A stretch of 44,388 nt of DNA from Gammaproteobacteria bacterium (GTDB taxonomy: Bacteria > Pseudomonadota > Gammaproteobacteria > Steroidobacterales > JABDLF01), in NCBI GenBank assembly GCA_013003115.1, contig JABDLF010000003.1, positions 1 through 44,388 of the forward strand, in the 5' to 3' direction. Positions 1-7,668 of this stretch are shown here, one piece after another (the first letter of the stretch is position 1; each line of letters starts with the position of its first letter). Below the pieces are notes generated by a model. That model searched no databases and was not told where the DNA came from. It saw only the letters and a program-made list of their open reading frames with translations. The translations under genes and the position numbers were made by a program.

Positions 1-112
1 TAACGACTTTTTTGGAGCCCTGTGCCGAAATGCTGCGGCAAGGCCCTTCGCGACAGAGCCGTGATTATTGCCGGTTTTCCGGATACGGCCGAGAGGGGTA
101 GAGGGGAAAGCA
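1..112. other. Non-coding leader upstream of fleQ
   Basis: I see no gene here. In the fleQ frame there is an in-frame TGA at 62-64, so fleQ cannot extend into this stretch. The segment is probably the 5' untranslated region and promoter region of fleQ, possibly with the tail of a gene outside the window (the first three bases are TAA). No sigma-54 or sigma-28 consensus is evident, which would fit a sigma-70-type promoter for a master regulator, but I cannot place one confidently. Confidence 0.5.
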
Positions 113-1213
113 ATGGATCGCAGGAGCGATGCTGACATGGATGAGCAAGAGATCATTGAAGATCTGAACGATAAACCCGCAGAAAACGCGGGCACAGAGT
201 CGAGTTCGAATTTCCTGCCGTCGGGCAGCAGCCCGCGAATGCAGAAGCTTCGCCGACAACTCGAACAGGTCGCCACCTTCGCTACCAATGTCCTGATCAC
301 CGGGGAATCCGGTACCGGTAAGGAATGGGCCGCCCGCTACGTGCACGACATGTCGCCGCGCCGCGACAAGCCGTTCGTACCCGTTAACTGTGGCGCGATC
401 CCCACCGAATTACTTGAAAGTGAGCTGTTTGGCCACGAAAAAGGCTCATTTACGGGCGCCGTGTCGGCGCGCGTCGGCCGATTCGAGGTTGCCGAGGGCG
501 GCACGCTTTTTCTCGATGAAATCGGCGACATGAGCCTGCCCATGCAGGTGAAAATTCTGCGCGTGCTGCAGGAAAGAATCTACGAACGCGTGGGCAGCAA
601 CGAGAGTCGTGCCTGCGATGTGCGCATCGTGGCCGCAACGCATCGGGATCTGGAAGGGGCGATTGAACTTGGCAAGTTTCGGGCTGATCTGTTTTATCGA
701 CTCAACGTCTTCCCGGTACAGATGCCACCGCTGCGAGACCGCCCGGAAGACCTGCAGATTCTCGTTGAGAGCATTCTGTCACGCTGCCGGGAGGACGGCC
801 TGAGCCCCATCCTGCTCACGCCGGGCGCCCTGCGCATGCTGAAGCACCATGACTGGCCCGGCAACATTCGCGAGTTAGCGAACCTTATCGAGCGCCTGTG
901 CGTTTTGTATCCCGGCAAGACTGTGGATATTTCAGACCTGCCCGCCAGGTACACTGCTACCGCACCCCTGCGCCAGGAAGACCTGCATTCGATTGCCGTG
1001 GCGCGTAAAGACGGGCCCTTGCCTCAGGATCATGATCTGCCGGACGGCGAGATCTGCCTGCGTGATTATCTGGCCGATATTGAGTCATTCCTGATACGAA
1101 AAGCCCTGCAGGAATCGGACGGCGTCGTGGCGCAGGCGGCGAGACGCCTGCAACTGCGGCGCACGACCCTGGTCGAGAAAATCAAGAAATACAGCTTGTC
1201 AGCGTCAGTCTGA
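113..1213 (+). CDS. fleQ: FleQ/FlrA-type sigma-54 flagellar master regulator lacking the N-terminal domain
   Basis: This 366-residue protein is a bacterial enhancer-binding protein expected to activate RpoN-dependent flagellar promoters. It has a Walker A motif GESGTGKE (residues 64-71), a sigma-54 contact loop reading GSFTGA (111-116) instead of GAFTGA, a Walker B LFLDE (132-136), and a C-terminal helix-turn-helix with the FleQ-like stretch RRTTLVEK. The ATG at 113 is chosen because GAGGGGAAAG lies just upstream; a TTG at 68 is possible but has no such site. Family members are about 490 residues with an N-terminal receiver-like domain. Here only about 60 residues precede Walker A, and an in-frame stop at 62-64 rules out an extension. 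The LFRS motif of P. aeruginosa FleQ aligns by eye to SNFL, so the c-di-GMP-binding arginine is missing. It converges on the EAL gene. The FleQ call rests on the strongly similar C-terminus. Confidence 0.88.
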   Translation: MDRRSDADMDEQEIIEDLNDKPAENAGTESSSNFLPSGSSPRMQKLRRQLEQVATFATNVLITGESGTGKEWAARYVHDMSPRRDKPFVPVNCGAIPTELLESELFGHEKGSFTGAVSARVGRFEVAEGGTLFLDEIGDMSLPMQVKILRVLQERIYERVGSNESRACDVRIVAATHRDLEGAIELGKFRADLFYRLNVFPVQMPPLRDRPEDLQILVESILSRCREDGLSPILLTPGALRMLKHHDWPGNIRELANLIERLCVLYPGKTVDISDLPARYTATAPLRQEDLHSIAVARKDGPLPQDHDLPDGEICLRDYLADIESFLIRKALQESDGVVAQAARRLQLRRTTLVEKIKKYSLSASV

Positions 1214-1232
1214 TCGGCTTTATCAGATACTG
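1206..1232. terminator. Possible bidirectional hairpin between convergent fleQ and EAL gene
   Basis: TCTGAT (1209-1214) and ATCAGA (1222-1227) form a perfect 6-bp inverted repeat with a 7-base loop. Outer CAGT/ACTG arms can extend the stem across a 2-base bulge. It straddles the stop codons of two convergent genes that are only 9 bp apart. There is no long T run, so this is a weak terminator candidate. Confidence 0.3.
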
Positions 1233-3091
1233 GGACCGTCCGTAAGAAAGCGCTGCGCTTCCGCTGCTGCGCGCGGCTTGCCAAACAGAAAGCCCTGAAC
1301 GCGGTCGCAGTGGTGGCGCTGCAGACACTCAACCTGCTCGTGTGTTTCGACGCCCTCTGCCGTTACGACCAGGTCCAGGCCTTTTGCCAGAGCAATGGTG
1401 CCCTTCACTACGCTAACGTCTTTGTCGTTTTCGGGTACACCTTGCATAAAAGTGCGATCAATCTTGAGTGCACTCACCGGCAGCATTTTTATGTACGCGA
1501 GCGAGGAATAGCCGGTACCGAAATCATCTATCGCAATGGGCGTACCCATTTTGGTCAAACGCCGCAAGGTTGCGCTGGCCTTGGTCGGGTCTTTCATCAA
1601 CAGGCCTTCGGTTACCTCAAGTTCCAGCTTTTCAGGCGCCACGCCGGATTCGGCGAGTGCGCGGCTGACCACACTGATAAGCGCGTCATCCTCAAGCTGG
1701 CTGGGTGAAAGATTGACGGCCATGTTGAGATCCGGTCTCGAAAATTCTTTCTGCCAGGCGGCAAGTTGCTTGCAGGCCCTGTCTATGACCCACGCGCCGG
1801 TTTCGTTAATGAGGCCGTTGCGTTCGAGTACGGGAACAAATTCTGCCGGCGAAACCGACCCCATCTCGGCGTGCTCCCAGCGCAACAGCGCCTCAAATCC
1901 CGTTACCACCCGCGACTCCAGATCAAACTGCGGCTGGAAATGCAGGTCAAACTCGTTGCGCGCCAGCGCGTCGTCAAGACCTTCGCTCAATGCAATAAAC
2001 CTCGCGATATCTCGCGCGGTCGCGTCCTTCAAGTACGCATAGCCCGGGCTCTTCTCAGCACAAGCCTTGACGAGGGCGGCCTCCGCGGCCTGCATGATGC
2101 CGTCCGAATCGTCGCCATCGTCAGGGCTGATCGCTATGCCAATTCGCCCGGGTCGACTTTCGGTGAGCGCTGCCACCTTAAGAAGCTTCTGTGCAACCCG
2201 CGCCGTTTCGGCGACGGTATCAACGCCCTCGAGAACGATGGCGAAAACGGAAGGTGCGACGCGTGCGACGAGGTCGCCCCGTCTGAGCTGATAGGCAAGC
2301 TTGCGACCCGCCACGCTTAACGCTGCCCGCATAGCAGGCTCATTGGCGCCGTCATGATCTGTCGCCAGATAGTCCAGCAGCAGCAGCGCGCAGCGTCCGC
2401 CTGATCTGGTCACACGTGCAAGCGCATTTCCGAGGCACTCAACCAGTGTCTCCCGGCACACCAAACCTGTACCGGGGTCGCGCGCCGGCGCGAACGCCTG
2501 CACGCTGTCTGGCGCCGATGCATGGTGAATCGCGCCGAAAAAATTACCTTTGTCGTCTCTGAGTGGAATGCTCTCAAATATGCCGTTCGCCCCGGGAGCG
2601 GACGGGCTTTGGTACAGCGTCTGGCCCTCGCTGTTGGTCAGCATAAAACCATCCTGCACGCTGTCCAGAATCGCCTGCAGTACGGTGCGTGATGCAACGG
2701 AATCAGCGGCGAGGGTGAATCGCTCCGCCACCAGCAGCAGGAGCTGCGGCAACAGCTCTCTTTTTCTGTCGCTGATTGGCAGCACTTGCCAATCTGTGTT
2801 CAGCGCCGGGCTATCGAACTCTTGCCGCGGCTCAGTAAGCAGAATCAGCGGGCAATCCGGCCAGATTTCACTGAGGCGGCGGCACGCCGCAGGACTTTCC
2901 GACCCGTAAATAGCCGCATCAACCACCAGCAGGTCGTACATTTCACCCGTGGTCGTGCGCTCCGCTTCCGTCAGGGTAGCCGCTATCCGGCAATCCAGGC
3001 CGCGCGCCGCCAGGCTCGAGATGACGGCCTGGCTAAGGACGCCCTCGCCAATTAGCAGCCCGATTTTTACGACGCCCTCAGCCGGGTTCAT
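1223..3091 (-). CDS. REC-like/PAS-like/degenerate GGDEF/EAL c-di-GMP phosphodiesterase
   Basis: A 622-residue cytoplasmic protein predicted to hydrolyse c-di-GMP. Residues about 8-125 resemble a receiver fold, 135-195 a short PAS-like region, and 205-360 a GGDEF-like domain whose signature is degenerate (APSVF at 279-283). The EAL domain spans roughly 370-620. Catalytic residues expected of an active EAL are visible: EAL 400-402, N460, E495 (EVTE), DDFGTG 522-527, K543, E579 (AEGVE) and Q599. I therefore predict an active phosphodiesterase with an inactive, perhaps GTP-sensing, GGDEF domain. The ATG at 3091 has AAGGG upstream and lies four bases after the stop of the HDOD-GGDEF gene; an upstream alternative start would overlap that gene and has no good ribosome site. 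It is the last gene of the minus-strand block, converging with fleQ. No transmembrane segments are seen. Confidence 0.88.
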   Translation of the reverse strand: MNPAEGVVKIGLLIGEGVLSQAVISSLAARGLDCRIAATLTEAERTTTGEMYDLLVVDAAIYGSESPAACRRLSEIWPDCPLILLTEPRQEFDSPALNTDWQVLPISDRKRELLPQLLLLVAERFTLAADSVASRTVLQAILDSVQDGFMLTNSEGQTLYQSPSAPGANGIFESIPLRDDKGNFFGAIHHASAPDSVQAFAPARDPGTGLVCRETLVECLGNALARVTRSGGRCALLLLDYLATDHDGANEPAMRAALSVAGRKLAYQLRRGDLVARVAPSVFAIVLEGVDTVAETARVAQKLLKVAALTESRPGRIGIAISPDDGDDSDGIMQAAEAALVKACAEKSPGYAYLKDATARDIARFIALSEGLDDALARNEFDLHFQPQFDLESRVVTGFEALLRWEHAEMGSVSPAEFVPVLERNGLINETGAWVIDRACKQLAAWQKEFSRPDLNMAVNLSPSQLEDDALISVVSRALAESGVAPEKLELEVTEGLLMKDPTKASATLRRLTKMGTPIAIDDFGTGYSSLAYIKMLPVSALKIDRTFMQGVPENDKDVSVVKGTIALAKGLDLVVTAEGVETHEQVECLQRHHCDRVQGFLFGKPRAAAEAQRFLTDGPSI

Positions 3092-3095
3092 AGCG

Positions 3096-4625
3096 CTACC
3101 CTTGAGCACGTCTTGGCGGCGCGTTTTCGAGGCATGCCGTAAACTGGTCGCGGCCCTGCGACTTGGAAACATACAGAGCCTTGTCAGCCGCCTCCATCAG
3201 TTCGCCGGCCGTGTTGAAGTCCGTAGAAGAGTCGCTGGTAGCAAGTCCGACCGAAACCGTGACGCCAAGCTCCACCCCGTCGAGCGTTGGCTTGTTGTCG
3301 CGCATAAATCTTACAACGCGATCACAAACGACCTGGGCGCCCTCATGATCGGTTCCCGGCATGAGCAGCACAAACTCATCGCCCCCGTAGCGTGCAACGG
3401 CGTCACTGTCACGGACGCAGCGGTAAAAAATCTTTACGGCCTCGCGAAGAATCAAGTCGCCCGCGCGGTGCCCGTGCGTGTCGTTCACCTCTTTGAAATA
3501 GTCCAGATCGACGAAGGCGACGCTGAGCGGCCATGCGCGCTCGCGTGATGTTTCGAATTCCTGCGCAAACACTTCTTCCAGGTAAGCGCGATTGAAGGCG
3601 TTGGTCAGGGCATCGCGACGCCCCTCTTCTTCCAGCTCCTTGTTTTTAGACTCCAGCGATTCTTTCGACTGGCGCAGCTCGTCGACCTCGGAAATAAACT
3701 GGAGGTTGCGAACAATGAGCACCTCACGAGCACGCTCAAACACCTGCGCGGAAGCCTCATGATCGAAGAGCTTCATCTGGAAGACATCCTCGGTGACCGG
3801 CAGCTGCGCGGAGATGGTCTCAAACAGATCGCCCAGCTTGTTTTCCTCGATGCCGGTCAGATCATGGACTTTGGCAGCCAGCTTGCTGATTGCTGCGGCG
3901 TCTGCATTCATCAGCCACGCATCGGCAAGGAGGCCAGATGCCATAACGCAACCCTTGAAAGTCTTAAGGTGAGGTTTGCAGATGCCCAGAGACTTGCGGT
4001 GGCTGTCACGAATAGCATCCACGATGTGCTCAGGCAGATTCCAGTGTTTGCAAAGCCAGCCGCCGACTGCCGCATGGTCGGCACCGAGCGTCGCCTTTTC
4101 ATGAGCGATCATCGCCTGGTGATCGCTTTGGTCCAGCCCCTCGTCCGCATACAGCTCGGGCCGCACCCGGTCTAGCGCGAGCATGCCGATATCCTGCAGC
4201 AGCGCCGACAGGAACACCTCCTCCGCATCAGGCCTGCGGATTTCGCTGGCAAGCTCCTTGGCCCAGGTAGCCGCGAGAATGGAGCGGCGCCAGAAATTAA
4301 TGAACGCCAGGCCTTTGGATTTCGATTGCGACAGGCCGCCTACTACGCTCAGGCTGAGCGCCAGCGTCATCGTGGCATTCAGCCCAAGAACGATCAGCGC
4401 CTGACGCATGTTATTGCTCCGCCGACGCTGTGCGTAGAGTGCGGAGTTGGCAATCCGCAGCACCTTGGCAGCAAGTGCCGGGTCTTTGCTAACGGCCTCG
4501 GCAACGGCGCGAATGTCGACGCCCGGCTGTTGCGCCAGCTCGACGATCTCCGCTGCAACCAGCGGCAGACTCGGCAAGTCAGTAAACGAAGCCAGTTTTT
4601 TCTCAAGCACTCTTGGTAATGCCAT
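3096..4625 (-). CDS. HDOD-GGDEF diguanylate cyclase
   Basis: A 509-residue soluble protein with an N-terminal HDOD domain (about residues 12-215, including the typical LLQDIG stretch), a charged coiled-coil linker (about 305-340, repeated E/K/S) and a C-terminal GGDEF domain. The signature GGDEF at 414-418 is intact. An RxxD inhibitory site (RDSD, 405-408) sits exactly five residues upstream, so product-inhibited c-di-GMP synthesis is predicted. HDOD domains usually act in signalling and protein interaction rather than catalysis. The gene lies downstream of motCD and the DUF2802 gene and four bases before the EAL gene, so a synthase and a phosphodiesterase are made from adjacent cistrons. Upstream AGGAAC supports the ATG at 4625. 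Its input signal is not evident from sequence. Confidence 0.9.
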   Translation of the reverse strand: MALPRVLEKKLASFTDLPSLPLVAAEIVELAQQPGVDIRAVAEAVSKDPALAAKVLRIANSALYAQRRRSNNMRQALIVLGLNATMTLALSLSVVGGLSQSKSKGLAFINFWRRSILAATWAKELASEIRRPDAEEVFLSALLQDIGMLALDRVRPELYADEGLDQSDHQAMIAHEKATLGADHAAVGGWLCKHWNLPEHIVDAIRDSHRKSLGICKPHLKTFKGCVMASGLLADAWLMNADAAAISKLAAKVHDLTGIEENKLGDLFETISAQLPVTEDVFQMKLFDHEASAQVFERAREVLIVRNLQFISEVDELRQSKESLESKNKELEEEGRRDALTNAFNRAYLEEVFAQEFETSRERAWPLSVAFVDLDYFKEVNDTHGHRAGDLILREAVKIFYRCVRDSDAVARYGGDEFVLLMPGTDHEGAQVVCDRVVRFMRDNKPTLDGVELGVTVSVGLATSDSSTDFNTAGELMEAADKALYVSKSQGRDQFTACLENAPPRRAQG

Positions 4626-4682
4626 CTCGGTTCCTACCGCAAAACGGATTTTTTGATCTTTCCCTTTACCTGCCGATGCCCT

Positions 4683-5057
4683 TTAGGACAGTTCGACGTC
4701 TTTACTCCATAGCGCGTGCACAAGCTGGGCCTCACCGCGCGATAGTCCGCATGACCTTGCGAGCTGGCCCGATGCCGCGCCTTTTTGTACGAGGCGCGTG
4801 GCATCGTCATAGCTGGCGTGCTGCGCTGCCCGGTCACCGACATCCGCACGCGACTCCAGGTCTCGCAGGCGTCTCTCGTGAGAATCGCCGAGCGCAATCC
4901 GGGACTGGAGAATTTCCATTTTGCAGCGAGTGCTGTTTAACAGCAGACGCTGATCGTGCAGCTCACCGCGCAGCTCTCTGAATGCAAACAGAACCCGCAG
5001 CAGCCCGATAATGCTCAGACCCGCAACGAAAAACCCGACACTTTCCATGCTTAACAT
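4683..5057 (-). CDS. DUF2802 family membrane-anchored protein of the motor operon
   Basis: A 124-residue protein with one N-terminal transmembrane helix (about residues 4-22, GFFVAGLSIIGLLRVLF), a charged coiled-coil region (about 25-75) and a C-terminal helix-turn-helix-like motif (ATRLVQKGAASGQLARSCGLSRGEAQLVHAL). DUF2802 genes are known beside the motor and chemotaxis genes of pseudomonads; the function is not established. The ATG at 5057 is preceded by GAGGAG at 7-base spacing, better than the TTG two codons upstream. It follows the small ORF 5073-5228 and precedes the HDOD-GGDEF gene by 57 bp. A role at the polar motor or a signalling scaffold is inference from position. Confidence 0.8.
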   Translation of the reverse strand: MLSMESVGFFVAGLSIIGLLRVLFAFRELRGELHDQRLLLNSTRCKMEILQSRIALGDSHERRLRDLESRADVGDRAAQHASYDDATRLVQKGAASGQLARSCGLSRGEAQLVHALWSKDVELS

Positions 5058-5072
5058 TTTCAAACTCCTCGC

Positions 5073-5228
5073 CTAAGCGTACTCATCTATATTGCTGTCG
5101 CGGCCGCGGTTGTTTTCGTCCTTGCGCGGCTTGCGCTTCCGAGGCTGGCGCTGGCGCTCTGCCTCGTCCTTCACCGGCCGCAGCGGCGTCACCGGGTATG
5201 TCGGTCCAAGTGGTTTCATGCCCGACAT
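5073..5228 (-). CDS. Small basic 51-aa protein translationally coupled to motD
   Basis: I do not recognise a family. The ORF starts at an ATG that shares its A with the TGA stop of motD (TGATG), with AGGAAG six bases upstream, a classical coupled start. The product begins MSGMKPLGPTYPVTPLRP, continues with a very basic Arg/Lys/Gln-rich middle (QRQPRKRKPRKDE) and ends in an acidic tail, IDEYA. It has no membrane segment and looks disordered. The Pro-rich start, basic core and acidic terminus suggest a linear-motif peptide, perhaps binding the stator, DUF2802 protein, RNA or phospholipid; this is speculation. A later ATG (5219) is possible but poorly placed relative to the ribosome site. Position between motD and the DUF2802 gene makes a chance ORF unlikely. 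Confidence 0.7.
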   Translation of the reverse strand: MSGMKPLGPTYPVTPLRPVKDEAERQRQPRKRKPRKDENNRGRDSNIDEYA

Positions 5229-6118
5229 CAGGCGCTTCCTCCGTCGGCATCGGTCAAGGCTTCTTGCCCACTCTCAACATCACTGCTCAACGGCAGGTTT
5301 TCGCGCGCCATTTCCGGCGTGGCCAGCACAACCAGCACCACCCGACGGTTCCGGCCCCGGCCTTCTGCGGAGTCGTTCGACATTGCCGGGCTGTACTCGC
5401 CCATTCCTGTGACCACGAGGCGCTGCGGCTTGACGCCCTGATCCGTGAACAGATGAACAACCCCTGCGGCGCGTGCCGCGGAGAGCTCCCAGTTGGAGGG
5501 AAACTCCGCTGTGTTAATCGGCTTGTCGTCGGTGTGGCCTTCGACCCGGATCGGGTTGTCAAAACGCGCCATGACGTTGGCCAGGTCCTGCAGGACGGGC
5601 CGCGCATCATCGGCGATGTCGGCGCTGCCGCTTGGAAACAGAATATCGGTCTTGATCTCCACCTCAAGCCAGGTGCGCTTGCGCGTCACCCGGATCATGT
5701 CCGCGTTGATAAGCGGCTTCATAGCCTGCTCAACCTCGTCAGCCATCTCGTCCAGCGCTTGCGCAATTTGCTCGTCCCGCAGCAACTCGTCGAGACGCTC
5801 GCCCAGGGTCATCGGAGGCTGATTCTCCGCAGCCTCTTTGTCGAGCTGCATGTATCGCTGGGGGCTGACGGACATCGGCGGCGACTCGTGTTTGCTGCGG
5901 GCAGGCTTGCTGCCGATCTGCACTGGTTCAGTCGATTTCGGTGCGCCCCGAAACGCGGCTCGCAGTGACTCAGAAAGGATCCGGTACTTGCCCTCATTCA
6001 CCGAAGACATGGAGTACATGACAACAAAAAACGCAAGCAACAATGTAATCAGATCGCCATAGGGAATCGCCCAGGCTTCATGATTCATATGATCTTCATG
6101 CTTGTGCTTGCGCGCCAT
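5228..6118 (-). CDS. motD: Flagellar stator protein MotD (MotB family)
   Basis: This 296-residue inner-membrane protein anchors the stator to peptidoglycan. The short basic N-terminus (MARKHKHEDH) is followed by one transmembrane helix (about residues 19-37) containing the ion-binding aspartate D22 in PYGDLITLLLAFF. A periplasmic linker and a C-terminal OmpA-like peptidoglycan-binding domain (about 150-265, with VEGHTDDKPI and GRGRNRRV) complete it. AGAGGAGG upstream supports ATG 6118, and the start lies inside the 3' end of the MotA-family gene (23-base overlap). The partner order motC-motD and the absence of MotX/MotY genes favour a Pseudomonas MotCD-like stator, probably proton-driven; ion specificity cannot be read directly. 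Confidence 0.93.
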   Translation of the reverse strand: MARKHKHEDHMNHEAWAIPYGDLITLLLAFFVVMYSMSSVNEGKYRILSESLRAAFRGAPKSTEPVQIGSKPARSKHESPPMSVSPQRYMQLDKEAAENQPPMTLGERLDELLRDEQIAQALDEMADEVEQAMKPLINADMIRVTRKRTWLEVEIKTDILFPSGSADIADDARPVLQDLANVMARFDNPIRVEGHTDDKPINTAEFPSNWELSAARAAGVVHLFTDQGVKPQRLVVTGMGEYSPAMSNDSAEGRGRNRRVVLVVLATPEMARENLPLSSDVESGQEALTDADGGSA

Positions 6119-6872
6119 CTGCCTCGACCTCCTCTGTGAGGTAGCCCTGCAGCTTGACCTCGATGTTGCGCGGGTTCTCGCCATCGGCGATTGCAAGCAG
6201 CCCGTCGAGGAGCATTTCCTTGACGGTCACCTGGTCTTTGATGACCTGCTTGAGCTTGTTACCCATGGGAAGAAAAAACAGGTTGGCAAGTCCGACACCG
6301 TAGATGGTCGCCACAAACGCCGCCGCGATACCGGACCCCAGCTTGCTCGGGTCGGCAAGGTTCTTCATTACAGCCATCAGGCCAAGAACAGCCCCGATGA
6401 TGCCGAGTGTCGGACAGTAGATGCCGAGCCCCTCGAACACTTTCGCACTCGCCGTATCGGACGTTTCCTTGGCGTCGATCTCGGTCTCAACGATCTTGCG
6501 CATGGTCTCAGGCTCGGTACCGTCGACCAGCATTTGCAGTGCTTTCCTTATGAACGGGTCTTCCTCCTGCTCCAGGGCAGGCTCGAGTCCAAGCAGACCC
6601 TGGGTCCTGGCGGTGTTACTCCAGTCCACAATCTTGGCGATCAGCCCCTGCTTGTCGATGACGGGTGGCTTAAAAACCCAGGGCAGAATTTTCATGGCGC
6701 GCAGGAAAACCGGTTTGGGCGTCTGTATAAAAATGGCGGCGATCGTCCCGACTACCACGATCGTGAACGCCGCCGGGTTCAGCAGCGCCGCAACGCCGCT
6801 GCCCTTCAGCACGCTGCCCCCGACGATGGCGACAAAGGCCAGCGTTACGCCCGCGAGACTAAACGGATCCAT
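6096..6872 (-). CDS. motC: Flagellar stator protein MotC (MotA family)
   Basis: The 258-residue stator subunit forms the ion channel with MotD and contacts FliG. It shows four membrane segments (about residues 5-25, 30-50, 145-170 and 180-205) around a large cytoplasmic loop. Conserved features include PTLGIIGAVLGLM and GIAAAFVATIYGVGLANLFFLP. The length is typical of the MotA/PomA/MotC family. AAGGAAA precedes the ATG. It follows fliA by 58 bp, whereas pseudomonads usually carry cheY, cheZ, cheA and cheB between these genes. A weak FliA-type promoter may lie in the gap. Confidence 0.94.
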   Translation of the reverse strand: MDPFSLAGVTLAFVAIVGGSVLKGSGVAALLNPAAFTIVVVGTIAAIFIQTPKPVFLRAMKILPWVFKPPVIDKQGLIAKIVDWSNTARTQGLLGLEPALEQEEDPFIRKALQMLVDGTEPETMRKIVETEIDAKETSDTASAKVFEGLGIYCPTLGIIGAVLGLMAVMKNLADPSKLGSGIAAAFVATIYGVGLANLFFLPMGNKLKQVIKDQVTVKEMLLDGLLAIADGENPRNIEVKLQGYLTEEVEADGAQAQA

Positions 6873-6895
6873 GCACAGTTTCCTTTTTCATTTTT

Positions 6896-6922
6896 TCATC
6901 GCCCGGGTTCATGCCTGGTTAA
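6896..6922 (-). promoter_or_regulatory. Weak candidate sigma-28 (FliA) promoter for motC
   Basis: On the minus strand TTAAC, 14 bases, then GGCGATGA resembles the FliA pattern TCAAG/TAAAG, N14-15, GCCGATAA (two mismatches at -10). The spacing matches the fliC element. It lies 24-50 bp before the motC start. Motor genes are commonly class IV, but the match is modest. Confidence 0.35.
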
Positions 6923-6930
6923 TCCTTTTG

Positions 6931-7668
6931 CTATGCCGCCGCATCTTTGTTGGTAATGCCCTGAATTCTCGATCGCACTCGCGCAAGCGCCTGGCCGTGT
7001 ATCTGACAGACGCGGGACTCACTGACTTCCAGCACCCGGCCAATTTCCTTGAGATTGAGTTCTTCGTCGTAATAGAGCGCCATCACGAGCGCCTCGCGCT
7101 CCGGCAAACCGCCGATGACGTCGCTCAGCATGGCGCGAAATTCGCCCTTCTCGACGAAGTCCGCGGGGTCCTCATCTTCTGCAGCGATCGAGGCGCGTTT
7201 TTCTTCGCCGTTGACCACCTGATCGAGGCTGGTCAATCGCGCTGCGACCGAGTCGGCGGCCATCTTGTGATACTCGTCCATGCTTACACCCAGTCTTTTG
7301 GCGACGTCCTCTGCTCTGGCCTCGCGGCCCGTTTCCTGCTCCAGGGCGTGCATCGCCATAGATATTTCCCGCTGCTTGCGGTGCACAGAGCGCGGCGTCC
7401 AGCCCATTGCCCGTACTTCGTCCAACATCGCACCGCGAATACGAATTCCCGCGTAGGTCTCAAAACGAGCGCCCTTGTCCGGCGAAAACTTGCGTGCCGC
7501 TTCCAATAGCGCCATCAGACCCACCTGCACGAGATCATCCGTCTCAACGTTGTCAGGCAGGCGACCACGCAGATGCTCTGCAATCCGCTTTACCAGCGGC
7601 GCGTGAGCCTCGACCAGCGCGTCTGCGTCCAGCGCAGCAACTTCGCGGTACGCTGTCTGCGGACTCAT
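6931..7668 (-). CDS. fliA: Flagellar sigma factor FliA (sigma-28)
   Basis: A 245-residue sigma factor for late flagellar promoters. Region 2 includes APLVKRIAEHLRGRLP, DDLVQVGLMALLEAARKF and FETYAGIRIRGAMLDE (about residues 22-85). Region 3 spans about 95-150. Region 4 holds LPEREALVMALYYDEELN and the helix-turn-helix EIGRVLEVSESRVCQIH (about 185-230). Its ATG overlaps the flhG stop by four bases (ATGA). Its activity should be held by FlgM, encoded at 43583-43897. Targets visible in the window are the fliC and flgM promoters, and possibly motC. Confidence 0.96.
   Translation of the reverse strand: MSPQTAYREVAALDADALVEAHAPLVKRIAEHLRGRLPDNVETDDLVQVGLMALLEAARKFSPDKGARFETYAGIRIRGAMLDEVRAMGWTPRSVHRKQREISMAMHALEQETGREARAEDVAKRLGVSMDEYHKMAADSVAARLTSLDQVVNGEEKRASIAAEDEDPADFVEKGEFRAMLSDVIGGLPEREALVMALYYDEELNLKEIGRVLEVSESRVCQIHGQALARVRSRIQGITNKDAAA

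Noticed and set aside
6421-7509. A 362-codon open frame on the plus strand opposite motC and fliA
   Set aside because: It is a mirror of high-GC coding sequence on the other strand; no ribosome site, Cys/Phe/Arg-rich unnatural composition, and both opposite genes are well conserved.
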